NCBI RefSeq assembly: GCF_900241005.1
Contig: NZ_OEST01000002.1
Coordinates: 372,001 to 436,000, forward strand
DNA: 64,000 nucleotides
Source of the DNA: Bacteroides cutis
Lineage (GTDB): Bacteria > Bacteroidota > Bacteroidia > Bacteroidales > Bacteroidaceae
Reading direction: 5' to 3'
The position numbers and the translations under genes are program-made. Below the pieces are notes generated by a model that saw nothing but the letters and a program-made list of their open reading frames with translations, had not been told where the DNA came from and did not search any database. Below, in pieces: positions 43,214 through 53,200 of this stretch. The stretch's first letter is position 1. The number at the start of each line of letters is the position of its first letter.

Positions 43214-44505
43214 GTGTTATTCTCTATTTGTTATTGATAAGTATCTCTATTTATAAATATTTCAAAGCTCAATATCTGAGTTTTTTAATATGTATAGGTT
43301 TAATCATATTTAAAGGATATGGCCTGTTTTCTCTAGTTCTAGGAGAAATTGATAAATCGACATACGACTACCTTTTAATAATAATGTTACTGATACTATC
43401 AGTCAAAGCTATAAAGAATAAGAATATACTATCAACAAAAGGAGATAAAATAGCTAAAGCTATTTATACAATTTTACTTTATCAACTATGCATTGTTATA
43501 TATACAGGGATAACAGGTGTAGACAGTTGGGTTAATGCTTTGGGGCAATATAGGTTTTGTCTATTGTTATTATTATATTTTATAGTTAAAAATATAGAGT
43601 ACAATATAGTTGAAACCTTTTTCATATGGTTATTAAAAATAATCCCTTTTATTGCGATTCTTTTCATGCTAATGAACATATACCAAAATGAAGATGGAAA
43701 TCCTTTTAAACAAACAGTAATGGGTATCTTTCCATCTATATTGTTTTATATGTTAACAGAGAAAACGCCTAAAATAGCAAGGAATAAAAGGGGATTTTAT
43801 ATTTGCCTACTGTCTCTATGTATTTTTAATCTTTATGCACGTATGCTTTTAATAGCTATATTAGGAACAATATGTTTTTACATAGTTTTTGTTTTAAAAA
43901 AGAAACAATATGTTTTTCCTATTATAGTACTGATGTTTATTTCCCCATTCATGTTACAATACTTGGACTCGCAAAAAGCTGATAGCCATAATTCAAATGA
44001 CTTAAAAACAGAAATTGAGATTATACAGTCAGCTTCTGATTATTCCGATTTTAGGGCCAGTTCTGGAGTTTTACGTTTCATGAGTGTTATGGAAAGATTA
44101 GATTATATGTCACAGAATATTTTTAATGGATTATTTGGCATAGGAGCAATGAAAGAAGAAACCGCTCAAAATAAATTATCATTTATTTCAGGAACACATG
44201 GATATATCAAAGATAATTCTGTAACATTACAACTAGATACTGATGATGTTGGATTCTTGTCTCAATATATGCGTTATGGACTGGTATATATTTTCTTATT
44301 TATCAATTTAGCAAGACTTTCATTTAAATATTTCAAAAAGAATATGGAAATGCCACTTATGAAAACAGGCTTTATGACATTGCTCATGATGTTTTTAGTT
44401 ATTCCAGGTTCTAATTATTTTTTTTATGAATGGACAATGTTTTCTTTTCTTATTGTATTAGGGTATTTGGGAAATAAGATGAGAACAAATACTATAAGAA
44501 TTTGA
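43210..44505 (+). CDS. Wzy-like polysaccharide polymerase
   Basis: A 431-residue membrane protein with about 10-12 predicted helices and one long hydrophilic loop (about residues 250-355, including ASSGVLRFMSVMERLDYM), the typical layout of Wzy polymerases, which lack strong sequence motifs. It is the only candidate for this role in the locus, and it lies among the glycosyltransferases. It would polymerise repeat units in the periplasm after Wzx export. Confidence 0.78.
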   Translation: MSVILYLLLISISIYKYFKAQYLSFLICIGLIIFKGYGLFSLVLGEIDKSTYDYLLIIMLLILSVKAIKNKNILSTKGDKIAKAIYTILLYQLCIVIYTGITGVDSWVNALGQYRFCLLLLLYFIVKNIEYNIVETFFIWLLKIIPFIAILFMLMNIYQNEDGNPFKQTVMGIFPSILFYMLTEKTPKIARNKRGFYICLLSLCIFNLYARMLLIAILGTICFYIVFVLKKKQYVFPIIVLMFISPFMLQYLDSQKADSHNSNDLKTEIEIIQSASDYSDFRASSGVLRFMSVMERLDYMSQNIFNGLFGIGAMKEETAQNKLSFISGTHGYIKDNSVTLQLDTDDVGFLSQYMRYGLVYIFLFINLARLSFKYFKKNMEMPLMKTGFMTLLMMFLVIPGSNYFFYEWTMFSFLIVLGYLGNKMRTNTIRI

Positions 44506-44509
44506 CAGT

Positions 44510-45490
44510 ATGAATTTATACATTTTTTTTGAAGGAGGCTATCGTTTTTTAAGAAACAGACGTTATATACCAATGCGTGTTATGTCTCCGTTTCGCTATT
44601 TATGGAGAAATATTGCTAGATTTATTTTACCGCATTGGTTAGAAAAAACTTTTTGTAGAGAATACTCAGAATTTGCATCTGATTTTTTAAAGGATAATGG
44701 TTTTGATAATCAATTAGTAGTTTCTTTCACATCCTTTCCTAAGAGAATAGGGAATGTCTGGCAAGTTGTTGAATGTTTAAAAAGACAAACCATTAGACCT
44801 GATAAAATTATTCTGTATCTTTCTAAAGAACAATTTTCATCCATTGAAGAAATTCCCGATAACTTAATATCTCGACAAGATGATATATTTCACATTGAGA
44901 TGGTAGATGGAGATCTTCGATCCCATAAAAAATTCTTTTATTCATTTACCAGTTATCCAGACAATCTTGTTTTATTAGTTGATGATGATATTTATTATCC
45001 TTTGAATATGGTAGAACAAATGTTAGAAGCTTATATGGAAAATTCTAATTCTATAATTTGTCGTTTCGGATATAAAATACAATATAACAAGGATGGAAGT
45101 CTAAAGAATTATTTTACCTGGCCATTAATACAAGATGCAAGCTTCAGTCAATCAATTTTGTTTGGAACAGGAGGAGGGTCATTGTTTCAGCCAAGTAAAT
45201 TATATAGAGATACTTGTAACGCAAATTTGTTCGAGAATTTATGTCCATTGGCGGATGATATATGGATTAACGCAATGGTAAGATTATCAAAACAAAATAT
45301 CGTAAAATTAGATTGTGGAGGGCTATTACCTATCTATAACAAAAATAATGAAATGTTGTGTACATTAAATGTTATAGAAAATCAAAATGATGTTCAATTA
45401 AAGGCCGTTGATGATTATTATACGAATCACTTGGGAATTACTATATTTAAAATAGACAAATACCTTAAATTAGCAAATTCTCCAATATAG
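44510..45490 (+). CDS. glycosyltransferase, GT-A fold
   Basis: A 326-residue cytoplasmic protein with VVSFTSFPKRIGNVWQVVECLKRQTIRPDKIILYLS, then LVLLVDDDIYYPLNMVEQML with an Asp triplet as expected for a metal-binding nucleotide-sugar site, and LADDIWINAMVRL near residue 245 in the place of the acceptor-side acidic motif. Donor and acceptor are unknown. It lies 4 bases after the polymerase gene; a 74-base gap without features follows. Confidence 0.78.
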   Translation: MNLYIFFEGGYRFLRNRRYIPMRVMSPFRYLWRNIARFILPHWLEKTFCREYSEFASDFLKDNGFDNQLVVSFTSFPKRIGNVWQVVECLKRQTIRPDKIILYLSKEQFSSIEEIPDNLISRQDDIFHIEMVDGDLRSHKKFFYSFTSYPDNLVLLVDDDIYYPLNMVEQMLEAYMENSNSIICRFGYKIQYNKDGSLKNYFTWPLIQDASFSQSILFGTGGGSLFQPSKLYRDTCNANLFENLCPLADDIWINAMVRLSKQNIVKLDCGGLLPIYNKNNEMLCTLNVIENQNDVQLKAVDDYYTNHLGITIFKIDKYLKLANSPI

Positions 45491-45564
45491 TAGACATTCA
45501 TTGATTAACAAAATATACTTTTTCAATGAAAAACATAGAATTACGATAAAATAATTTTAGTAAG

Positions 45565-46659
45565 ATGAATATTTTCGTAGATTGCCATGTTTTCGATGGC
45601 ATATTTCAAGGCTCTCGTTCTTATATTAAAGGTCTCTATTCTGAAATTGTAAAAATAGTGCCAGATATCCATTTTTATCTGGCAGCCCATGATATAATCA
45701 ATTTGGAAAAAGAATTTGGGAAGAATTCTAATGTTACTTATTTAAAGTATAAATCTACAAATAAGTTTTATCGATTGGTTTTTGACATACCTTCTTTAAT
45801 AAAAAAATACAAAATTGACTATGCCCATTTCCAATATATACTTCCGTTGTTTAAACAGTGTAAGGAGATTGTAACAATTCATGATGTTTTGTTCTTGGAT
45901 TATCCACAATATTTTAGTTGGAAATACAAAATTTTATATAATTCTCTTTTTAGGTATGCTGCTCGTCGTGCAGATTTGTTACTGACAGTATCAGAGTATT
46001 CTAAAAATAGAATTATTAAATATTATGATGTAAGAAGGGATGAAATATATATTACGCCTAATGGTGTGTGTGATAATTATTATAATCAGTTACCTATAAC
46101 TTTATCTTCTCCTTTTATATTATTCGTAAGTAGGATAGAAGAACGTAAAAATCATCTGGGTTTGATAAAAGCTTTTGTTAAAACAGGGTTGTGGCAAAAT
46201 GGTATAAATTTGATTTTAGCAGGACGTAAGTCTGAATGTGTTCCGAATCTTGATAACTATATGAGAATGTTATCTCAAACAATAAAACAACATATCATAT
46301 TTCTAACTCCGTCGGATGAGGAATTACGATGGCTTTATGCTAATTGTTTATTTTTTGTATATCCCTCATTTGCAGAAGGGTTTGGTATCCCTCCCTTGGA
46401 AGCTGCAATTATGCAAAGACCTGTTATTTGTGCGAATACAACAGCTATGCAAGATTTTGAGAGTTTAGGATTTATCATGTTTTCTCCTGCCGATATCGAT
46501 GATTTGTCAGCAAAGATGATATTATTGGCTAAAACAAAGGAAGATAAAAAAAATCTGCAACTGATTGCTACTAACATCATGAAAAAATATAATTGGAATA
46601 GTATTGCGATGTCTTATTTAAAAATATTATCCAAACATTTTCTTGAAATCAATAAATAA
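45565..46659 (+). CDS. GT4-family glycosyltransferase
   Basis: A 364-residue GT-B enzyme. The C-terminal donor domain has FILFVSRIEERKNHLGLIKAF, LILAGRKSE and the E-x7-E motif in FAEGFGIPPLEAAIMQRPVI. The N-terminal domain opens IFVDCHVFDGIFQGSRSYIKGLY. Retaining transfer from a nucleotide sugar to the lipid-linked acceptor is expected; the sugar is not deducible. It is followed by a small acetyltransferase gene after 13 bases. Confidence 0.88.
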   Translation: MNIFVDCHVFDGIFQGSRSYIKGLYSEIVKIVPDIHFYLAAHDIINLEKEFGKNSNVTYLKYKSTNKFYRLVFDIPSLIKKYKIDYAHFQYILPLFKQCKEIVTIHDVLFLDYPQYFSWKYKILYNSLFRYAARRADLLLTVSEYSKNRIIKYYDVRRDEIYITPNGVCDNYYNQLPITLSSPFILFVSRIEERKNHLGLIKAFVKTGLWQNGINLILAGRKSECVPNLDNYMRMLSQTIKQHIIFLTPSDEELRWLYANCLFFVYPSFAEGFGIPPLEAAIMQRPVICANTTAMQDFESLGFIMFSPADIDDLSAKMILLAKTKEDKKNLQLIATNIMKKYNWNSIAMSYLKILSKHFLEINK

Positions 46660-46672
46660 TAGTTTCTTGATT

Positions 46673-47134
46673 ATGAATGAAGTAAATAAAATTGCAATTC
46701 CTCAATATTCTTTACAAAGAATATTGAGGAAGCTACTATTGACATTGTCTGTATCTCCGATTTTTACAGGCAATTTTCGTTGTAAAATTTTAAAATGGGC
46801 AGGTGTAAATATAGGAGGTCAATCATTTATTGGTGCCAATGTTATTATTGATACTTTACATCCAGAACTGATATCTATTGGGCAAGGTTGTGTTATAACA
46901 AGTGGTACTTGCATTCTATCTCATTTTTATTCAACTCAGAAGGCAATATTTTATTTAGGAAAAGTCCATATAGGAAAAAATGTATTCATTGGTATGAATA
47001 CTATTATTGTTAAAGCAGTAACTATAGGGGATAATGCTGTTATTGGTGCAGGTTCAATAATTACGTGTGATATACCTAGTGGAGAAATTTGGGCAGGTAA
47101 TCCCGCTAAATTTATAAAGAAAGTAGGAATATGA
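46673..47134 (+). CDS. hexapeptide-repeat O-acetyltransferase
   Basis: A 153-residue left-handed beta-helix protein with [LIV]GxxxxI repeats (GANVIIDTLHPELISIGQG, HIGKNVFIGMNTIIV, IGDNAVIGAGSII) and the terminal GEIWAGNPAKFIKK typical of WbbJ/NodL-type sugar acetyltransferases. A frame from a TTG at 46643 exists but overlaps the previous gene; the ATG at 46673 is preferred. It may provide a second capsule O-acetylation, independent of the interrupted acyltransferase at 40224. Confidence 0.87.
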   Translation: MNEVNKIAIPQYSLQRILRKLLLTLSVSPIFTGNFRCKILKWAGVNIGGQSFIGANVIIDTLHPELISIGQGCVITSGTCILSHFYSTQKAIFYLGKVHIGKNVFIGMNTIIVKAVTIGDNAVIGAGSIITCDIPSGEIWAGNPAKFIKKVGI

Positions 47135-48213
47135 GAAAAATTTCAATAATTGGCACAGTAGGAGTACCTGCCAATTATGGTGGTTTTGAGTCTTTAGTAG
47201 AAAATATTATTGGTGATAATTCTTCAAAAAACATTCATTATACTATTTATTGCAGTAGTAAGAATTACTCTCAAAAGCTTCTTTCTTATAAGAATGCAAA
47301 ATTGAAGTATATTCCGTTGAATGCCAATGGAAGCCAGAGTATCTTATATGATATTATCTCTTTGCTGAAGGCCACAAGAAGTAGTGATGTTATCCTTGTT
47401 CTGGGAGTGTCCGGCTGTTGTTTTCTTCCGGTATATCGCTTGTTCTCCCGAAAACGCTTAGTTATCAATATTGACGGTTTGGAACATAAGCGCGACAAAT
47501 GGGGGAAATGGACAAGACGTTTTTTGAAGTTTTCGGAGAAGATGGCCTTAAGGTATGGTGATGTGATAGTGGCAGATAATAAAGGCATTCAAGATTATGT
47601 AGCGGAAGAGTATGGCAAGAAAGCGGCATTGATAGCTTATGGAGGTAATCATGTGTTGTGTAATATTTCGGATATTGAAAATGAAGTATTAGAAAAATAT
47701 GAACTGAAAAGAGAAGAATACTCTTTTTCACTTTGTAGAATAGAACCGGAAAATAATGTACATATAACATTAGAAGCTTTCAAAGTATCCGGTAAAAGAC
47801 TGGTTTTTGTCGGAAATTGGGAAAGAAGTTTATATGGGAAAGAATTATTGGAAACCTATGCTGACTGCGAGAATATTCATCTATTATCTCCTATATATGA
47901 CTTGAAAATATTGAATGTATTGAGAAGTCATTGCTCTTTTTATATACATGGGCATAGTGCAGGAGGGACTAATCCTTCGTTGGTAGAAGCTATGTTCTTC
48001 CAAAAACCGATATTGGCTTTTGACGTCATATATAATAGGGAAACGACAGAGCAAAAAGCTAATTATTTTTCTTCAGTTGATGATTTAGTAAAGTTATTAG
48101 AATTGCCATATTCAACTTTTCAATCAAATGCAAATAATATGATAGAGATTGCTCAAAGACGTTATCGGTGGGAAGTTATTGCACAACAATATGAGATATT
48201 ATATAATGAATAA
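47131..48213 (+). CDS. DUF1972/GT4 glycosyltransferase
   Basis: A 360-residue GT-B enzyme starting ISIIGTVGVPANYGGFESLVENI, the DUF1972 signature found in capsule rhamnosyl- or galactosyl-transferases of the Cps2T/WchF kind. NIDGLEHKRDKWGKWTRRFLK is also typical. The C-terminal domain has SLCRIEPENNVHITLEAF and HGHSAGGTNPSLVEAMFFQKPIL, with the acidic donor-site Glu. Often this family adds the second sugar of the repeat. It overlaps the acetyltransferase gene by 4 bases and is the last glycosyltransferase of the locus. Confidence 0.88.
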   Translation: MRKISIIGTVGVPANYGGFESLVENIIGDNSSKNIHYTIYCSSKNYSQKLLSYKNAKLKYIPLNANGSQSILYDIISLLKATRSSDVILVLGVSGCCFLPVYRLFSRKRLVINIDGLEHKRDKWGKWTRRFLKFSEKMALRYGDVIVADNKGIQDYVAEEYGKKAALIAYGGNHVLCNISDIENEVLEKYELKREEYSFSLCRIEPENNVHITLEAFKVSGKRLVFVGNWERSLYGKELLETYADCENIHLLSPIYDLKILNVLRSHCSFYIHGHSAGGTNPSLVEAMFFQKPILAFDVIYNRETTEQKANYFSSVDDLVKLLELPYSTFQSNANNMIEIAQRRYRWEVIAQQYEILYNE

Positions 48214-48227
48214 AAACAATATATATA

Positions 48228-48464
48228 ATGGATGTAAATTATAAACTTATTGATACTCAGAAAATCATAGACTACATAAATTCCTTTTCAGGAGAGATTA
48301 GGGTAGAGGATATCATTCGGAATTCCGGTGCTGACAAGCTACGGGTATATCCCGCACTTTTCGAATTGGAACAGGAGGGGATCATTGATGTATTAGAACG
48401 AGAAGAATTGGGAGCACCAGCAGTGGTATGTAAGAGAAGAGACTCCTCTACATATTTAGAGTGA
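48228..48464 (+). CDS. small winged-helix-like protein at the capsule locus end
   Basis: A 78-residue protein: DTQKIIDYINSFSGEIRVEDIIRNSGADKLRVYPALFELEQEGIIDVLEREELG reads as three helices followed by a beta wing, as in small winged-helix regulators (DNA binding or protein contact). It begins 14 bases after the last glycosyltransferase gene and is followed by a terminator. I do not recognise the family. Its composition is more like the core genome than like the AT-rich genes before it. Confidence 0.72.
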   Translation: MDVNYKLIDTQKIIDYINSFSGEIRVEDIIRNSGADKLRVYPALFELEQEGIIDVLEREELGAPAVVCKRRDSSTYLE

Positions 48465-48512
48465 CATCTTTATAATAAACGACAGGTAACAGCGGTTATT
48501 TTGTTTTAGGCG

Positions 48513-48553
48513 GCAGCCGGGATTGCTCAGTTTGAGTAATTCCGGCTGCTTTA
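48513..48553 (+). terminator. terminator of the capsule operon
   Basis: GCAGCCGG at 48513-48520 pairs with CCGGCTGC at 48542-48549, with further pairing between the inner ATTGCTC and GAGTAAT, followed by TTTATT. It lies 48 bases after the last capsule gene. Confidence 0.85.
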
Positions 48554-48646
48554 TTATTTATAAATTAAAGTGTAAGTACAAATTATTTATATGTATCCAC
48601 ACAAAAATAGTGATTATATAATAAACACTTTTAGCACAGAAATTTG

Positions 48647-48654
48647 TACTTTTG
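48647..48654 (+). promoter_or_regulatory. -7 element of the proS promoter
   Basis: TACTTTTG is a perfect TAnnTTTG match 48 bases before the proS start. No good TTTG is found at -33, so only the -7 half is supported. Confidence 0.5.
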
Positions 48655-48702
48655 CACTTCGTTTAATGAACCCGAATAGAAAACTTTAAAATACGAAATA
48701 GA

Positions 48703-50196
48703 ATGGCAGTAGAATTGAAAGACCTTACCAAACGTAGTGAGAACTATTCTCAGTGGTATAACGAATTGGTGGTGAAGGCCGATTTGGCAGAGCAGTCGGC
48801 TGTGCGTGGTTGTATGGTTATCAAGCCTTACGGATACGCTATATGGGAGAAAATGCAACGTCAGTTGGACGATATGTTCAAGGAAACAGGACATGTGAAT
48901 GCTTATTTCCCGTTACTTATTCCAAAATCATTTCTGAGCCGTGAGGCGGAACATGTAGAAGGTTTTGCCAAAGAGTGTGCTGTAGTGACGCATTATCGTT
49001 TGAAAAATGATCCGAATGGGGGGGGAGTTGTGGTGGATCCTGCCGCAAAACTGGAAGAGGAACTGATTATACGGCCGACCTCGGAGACTATTATTTGGAA
49101 TACTTATAAGAACTGGATCAATTCTTACCGTGACCTGCCTATCTTGTGCAACCAGTGGGCTAACGTGTTCCGTTGGGAAATGCGTACCCGTTTGTTCTTA
49201 CGTACGGCTGAGTTTTTGTGGCAGGAAGGACATACCGCCCATGCTACCCGTGAGGAAGCTGAAGAGGAAGCTGTAAGAATGTTGAATGTATACAGCGATT
49301 TCGCTGAGAAGTATATGGCGGTGCCCGTTATCAGAGGTGTAAAATCCGCCAACGAACGTTTTGCCGGTGCACTCAACACTTATACCATTGAAGCTATGAT
49401 GCAGGATGGTAAGGCTCTGCAGAGTGGTACTTCCCACTTCTTGGGACAGAACTTTGCCAAGGCATTCGATGTGCAGTTTGTAAACAAGGAGAATAAGATG
49501 GAATATGTATGGGCTACTTCGTGGGGAGTATCTACCCGCTTGATGGGAGCGCTTATCATGACGCATTCTGATGACAATGGTCTGGTATTGCCGCCGCATC
49601 TGGCTCCGATACAGGTGGTTATCGTACCTATCTATAAGAATGCGGAAATGCTGGCTAAGATTGACGAGAAGGTAGCGGGTATTGTTGCCAAGTTGAAATC
49701 GCTGGGTATCTCCGTGAAGTATGACAATGCCGATAATAAGCGTCCGGGATTCAAGTTTGCCGATTATGAAGTGAAGGGGGTACCTGTACGCCTTGTAATG
49801 GGTGGCCGTGACTTGGAAAACAATACGATGGAAGTGATGCGTCGCGATACGTTGGAGAAGGAAACACGTTCTTGCGAAGGTATCGAGGAATACGTAAAAG
49901 ATTTGCTTGAAGAGATCCAGGCAAATATCTACAAGAAGGCGCTTACTTATCGTAATAACCGTATTACATCAGTGGACAGTTATGACGAGTTCAAGGAAAA
50001 GATCGAAGAAGGTGGTTTTATTCTGGCTCACTGGGATGGAACAACGGAAACTGAAGAAAAGATCAAGGAGGAAACAAAAGCTACCATTCGCTGTATTCCT
50101 TTTGACTCCTTCGTGCCGGGTGACAAAGAACCGGGTAAATGTATGGTTACAGGTAAACCGTCGGCTTGCCGTGTGATATTTGCACGCTCTTATTAA
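48703..50196 (+). CDS. proS: prolyl-tRNA synthetase
   Basis: A 497-residue class II synthetase of the short type without the bacterial editing insertion (archaeal/eukaryotic-like form used by Bacteroidetes). Motif 2-like [27 protein letters not shown], the N-terminal YPYGYAI-type segment ([16 protein letters not shown]), the C-terminal [16 protein letters not shown] and the anticodon-binding [14 protein letters not shown] are clear. In-frame codons include a run of eight G residues (49018-49025). It is a single-gene unit between the capsule terminator and its own. Confidence 0.97.
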   Translation: MAVELKDLTKRSENYSQWYNELVVKADLAEQSAVRGCMVIKPYGYAIWEKMQRQLDDMFKETGHVNAYFPLLIPKSFLSREAEHVEGFAKECAVVTHYRLKNDPNGGGVVVDPAAKLEEELIIRPTSETIIWNTYKNWINSYRDLPILCNQWANVFRWEMRTRLFLRTAEFLWQEGHTAHATREEAEEEAVRMLNVYSDFAEKYMAVPVIRGVKSANERFAGALNTYTIEAMMQDGKALQSGTSHFLGQNFAKAFDVQFVNKENKMEYVWATSWGVSTRLMGALIMTHSDDNGLVLPPHLAPIQVVIVPIYKNAEMLAKIDEKVAGIVAKLKSLGISVKYDNADNKRPGFKFADYEVKGVPVRLVMGGRDLENNTMEVMRRDTLEKETRSCEGIEEYVKDLLEEIQANIYKKALTYRNNRITSVDSYDEFKEKIEEGGFILAHWDGTTETEEKIKEETKATIRCIPFDSFVPGDKEPGKCMVTGKPSACRVIFARSY

Positions 50197-50227
50197 TAAA
50201 GACAGACATATATATTTTATAATATCA

Positions 50228-50265
50228 GGGGGATATGGTTGAAAAAGACTGTATCTCCCTTTTTT
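50228..50265 (+). terminator. terminator after proS
   Basis: GGGGGATATGGTT (50228-50240) pairs with GACTGTATCTCCC (50247-50259), with three G-T pairs, around a 6-base A-rich loop, followed by six T residues. It lies between the convergent proS and tamB stops and could serve both. Confidence 0.85.
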
Positions 50266-50273
50266 ACTTAAAT

Positions 50274-53200
50274 CTATTCCTGGGGGATGCTATCAGTGGA
50301 GGCCGCTTCCTTTTTTTCCTGAATTTTCTTCAATCTCTTCAGTTTCCATTTGTTCCAGAAGAGCAACTCGTTCCATTTATTGAAGTCTTTCTTGAAAACA
50401 ATACCGATGCCTTGGGTGGTAAGATTAGTCTTGGTATAATAACGGTCATTCGTTTCGTTATAAGCTTTCAGGCGGATATCTCCAGAACGGTTTACCAACC
50501 ATTCGGCCTGAAAGTCTCCCACGAAATTAGTATTGGCAATCGGGTTGTCTCGATAACCGAAGTTGCCGTTGATGAGCAGACGGTTGTTCAGTAACTGCCC
50601 AGAGAGCATGGTTTCAAATTCTACATCTGTCCAGCCTTTTTCTCCCGTACTGAAGTTGGTGCCTATGTTCCAATTGTTGCTGTCGATGATGTGCGAAAGG
50701 GCATTATTCAATTGTCCTGAAAGGGTGGAAGACAGCACGCTTGACATCATATTGGAGTTGCCTGTGACATCTACATTCTCGGGAGTGTAGAATTTGCCGA
50801 TACCCAGCAAATAGAGTATCTGCATATTCATCTGTTCTTCTGTAGGAATATAGTTACGTATCAATGCTTGCACTTCATCGCGTTCATTGGGCAACTCGAT
50901 ACTCAGTTTTACGGCCGGAGAAGTGAGTTGTCCCGTCAAATCCATGATGCAATTCACCTTGATATTGGTTTGGTCGACATAATTGCCGGCATTGGGTACC
51001 AAATCGTTCAGCGAAGCGGAACTGACAAGATAACTTGCCCGTATATCAAGCGTGGCATCAAGAGGAGGACCATTGAAATTGATATAACTTCCATCTTTGA
51101 TGGTAAAGTCCTTACGAATGACTTCCTGAAGGCTGAACTTATAAATTCCTTGACTGATGCGGTAATTACCGAACATCTTGACATCTCCCTTATTATAAAA
51201 TTCAGTACGGATATTTCCGGAGCCTTTTCCGCTGATATAATCGCCTGCGATGGGATCCATAATGATTTTCATCGTAGCATCGGGGGTAGCATCGATAAGG
51301 AGGTTCAGACGAATATCCGTATCACTTTCTTTCTCTACCATCTCTTTTTGGGCTTGTTCGAAATCGGAAATGAGAAGGATAGAATCTTGTATGGCACGGC
51401 GCGGAGTTTTATCTACAAACCGGATGAACTGGTTGCTGACGGCAGACGCAACGCCTTCTTTCATGTATACGAAGTTGGTATTACGATTGGTAGTCATTGC
51501 CACATCGATATTGACACCGTCGGCTGCATTTCCGGCAATTGTTGCATTGCCTGTACCGTATACGGTACCGTAGAAAGGATAGTTAAGAGATTCTTTGGTA
51601 TTCATTACCAACATATTGTTAACATCGAACTGGAAACGGTATTCCAGATTTTTGAAATGCTGGTAATGCAGATAACCGTTCATCTTACCTTGATATCCAC
51701 GTGTGTCGAAAATGCGATTGTTGCGGAATGCCAGTCCGTCCGGCTGAATAAGGATACTATCTTTCAAAGAAAATGTAGTGTTGAGTACATCTACTTTTAA
51801 CGATGCATCACCCAATACACGCCCTTCCATGGTGAGTGCCTTAAACTTACCATAGAAATGTACATGCCCGGTGGCACGCCCGCTGAATTCGGGAGTGATA
51901 CTACGCATATAATGATGTATGAACTTCAGGTTCGTATTGTCCGCTTCTATTTGTAAATCAAGCGCACTGGTGGGTTTTATGGGGTAGACATATCCGTACA
52001 CATGACTCTTGGCGATGTCTTTCTCGCGGATATGGGCATCCAGATAAATACCTTTCACGTCGTGATGCCATTCTCCATGAATATTGGCATCGCCAAGCAG
52101 ACCATCATTCAACCCGAGATTACGAATGAACAGGTCCGTACTCATCACCGGCTTTTTCAAGACACCACTGGCATAAGCCGGACCGGTGGCTTCGCCCTTA
52201 AAGTTTACACCAAGGTTGGCTATGTCAAATACATAACCGATATTAATATCCTGTAAGTTTAGACGTACTGTATCCTGAGGCTGATCGGATACAATCCCGT
52301 TGATGCGAAGATGGCGCTCCTTATGGCTGAAATAGAAGTTATTGATATGTATTTTTCCCGAATCTACTACTATTTGTGAAGGATGTATCTGCCAGAGTGT
52401 ATCATTAAGAATAATATGGGTAGGCTGGACATCGACTATCGTTTTTAAAGAGGATTTCTCTTTTTGTTTTTTATGAGAGGAACGTTTGTTACCGTCGGCT
52501 ATATTCTCCTTAACACGGATGAACTGTGTAACGGTTGCTAATTTTCCGCTATAGGTTACAGAACTGCTGTTACCCCAGTTCAACACAGTCTGGATATGGT
52601 CGTCCTTGGCTTGTGCTTCTAATGCCACGTTTACAGCTCCATTCACTTTGCGATTAGTGAAACGAACCCGTGCCTGGAACTGTTCGCCGGGATTCTCGCA
52701 TAGAAGCATGCCCGATTCAATAAATTTCTCTCCATAACTCAGGTGAGGGAAATAGCCTTCAACCCGTAATCGCTGAGCTTTGTCATTGAAATAACCTTTT
52801 AAAGTAGAGTGGGTATACACTTTCACAGGTATTTGGAAGACTGTAGACAGTAGTTCCGTATCGAAAATATGCAGGTCGAAATGGAAGTTGTTTTCTGTTT
52901 CCTGAGGCTTTTTGCCCGGCAATATCAAAGCTGGAACATAACGGCGCATGATATTGAGTACGCTACCGGGAAGTGTTTGATAGGAATAATCTCCTTCAAT
53001 ACTACCTTTCAGAAATCCGGAATTGACTGTCAGCAACTTATGTTGTTTGTCTTTCTGAATGGCCGCTATTTGAAGATTATCCATGAAATAGTTCTTATCC
53101 GGTGCAATGAACTGTAAACTGTCTATATTGATTTCACCATTCATGTCGTCAATAGAACCTCCGGTGAAATCGGCGGTTACTTGAACTGATATTTCCGTAT

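Noticed and set aside
50868..51800. Rightward open frame of 310 codons inside tamB
   Set aside because: It is antisense to the continuous 1499-residue TamB-like protein and has no motif of its own.
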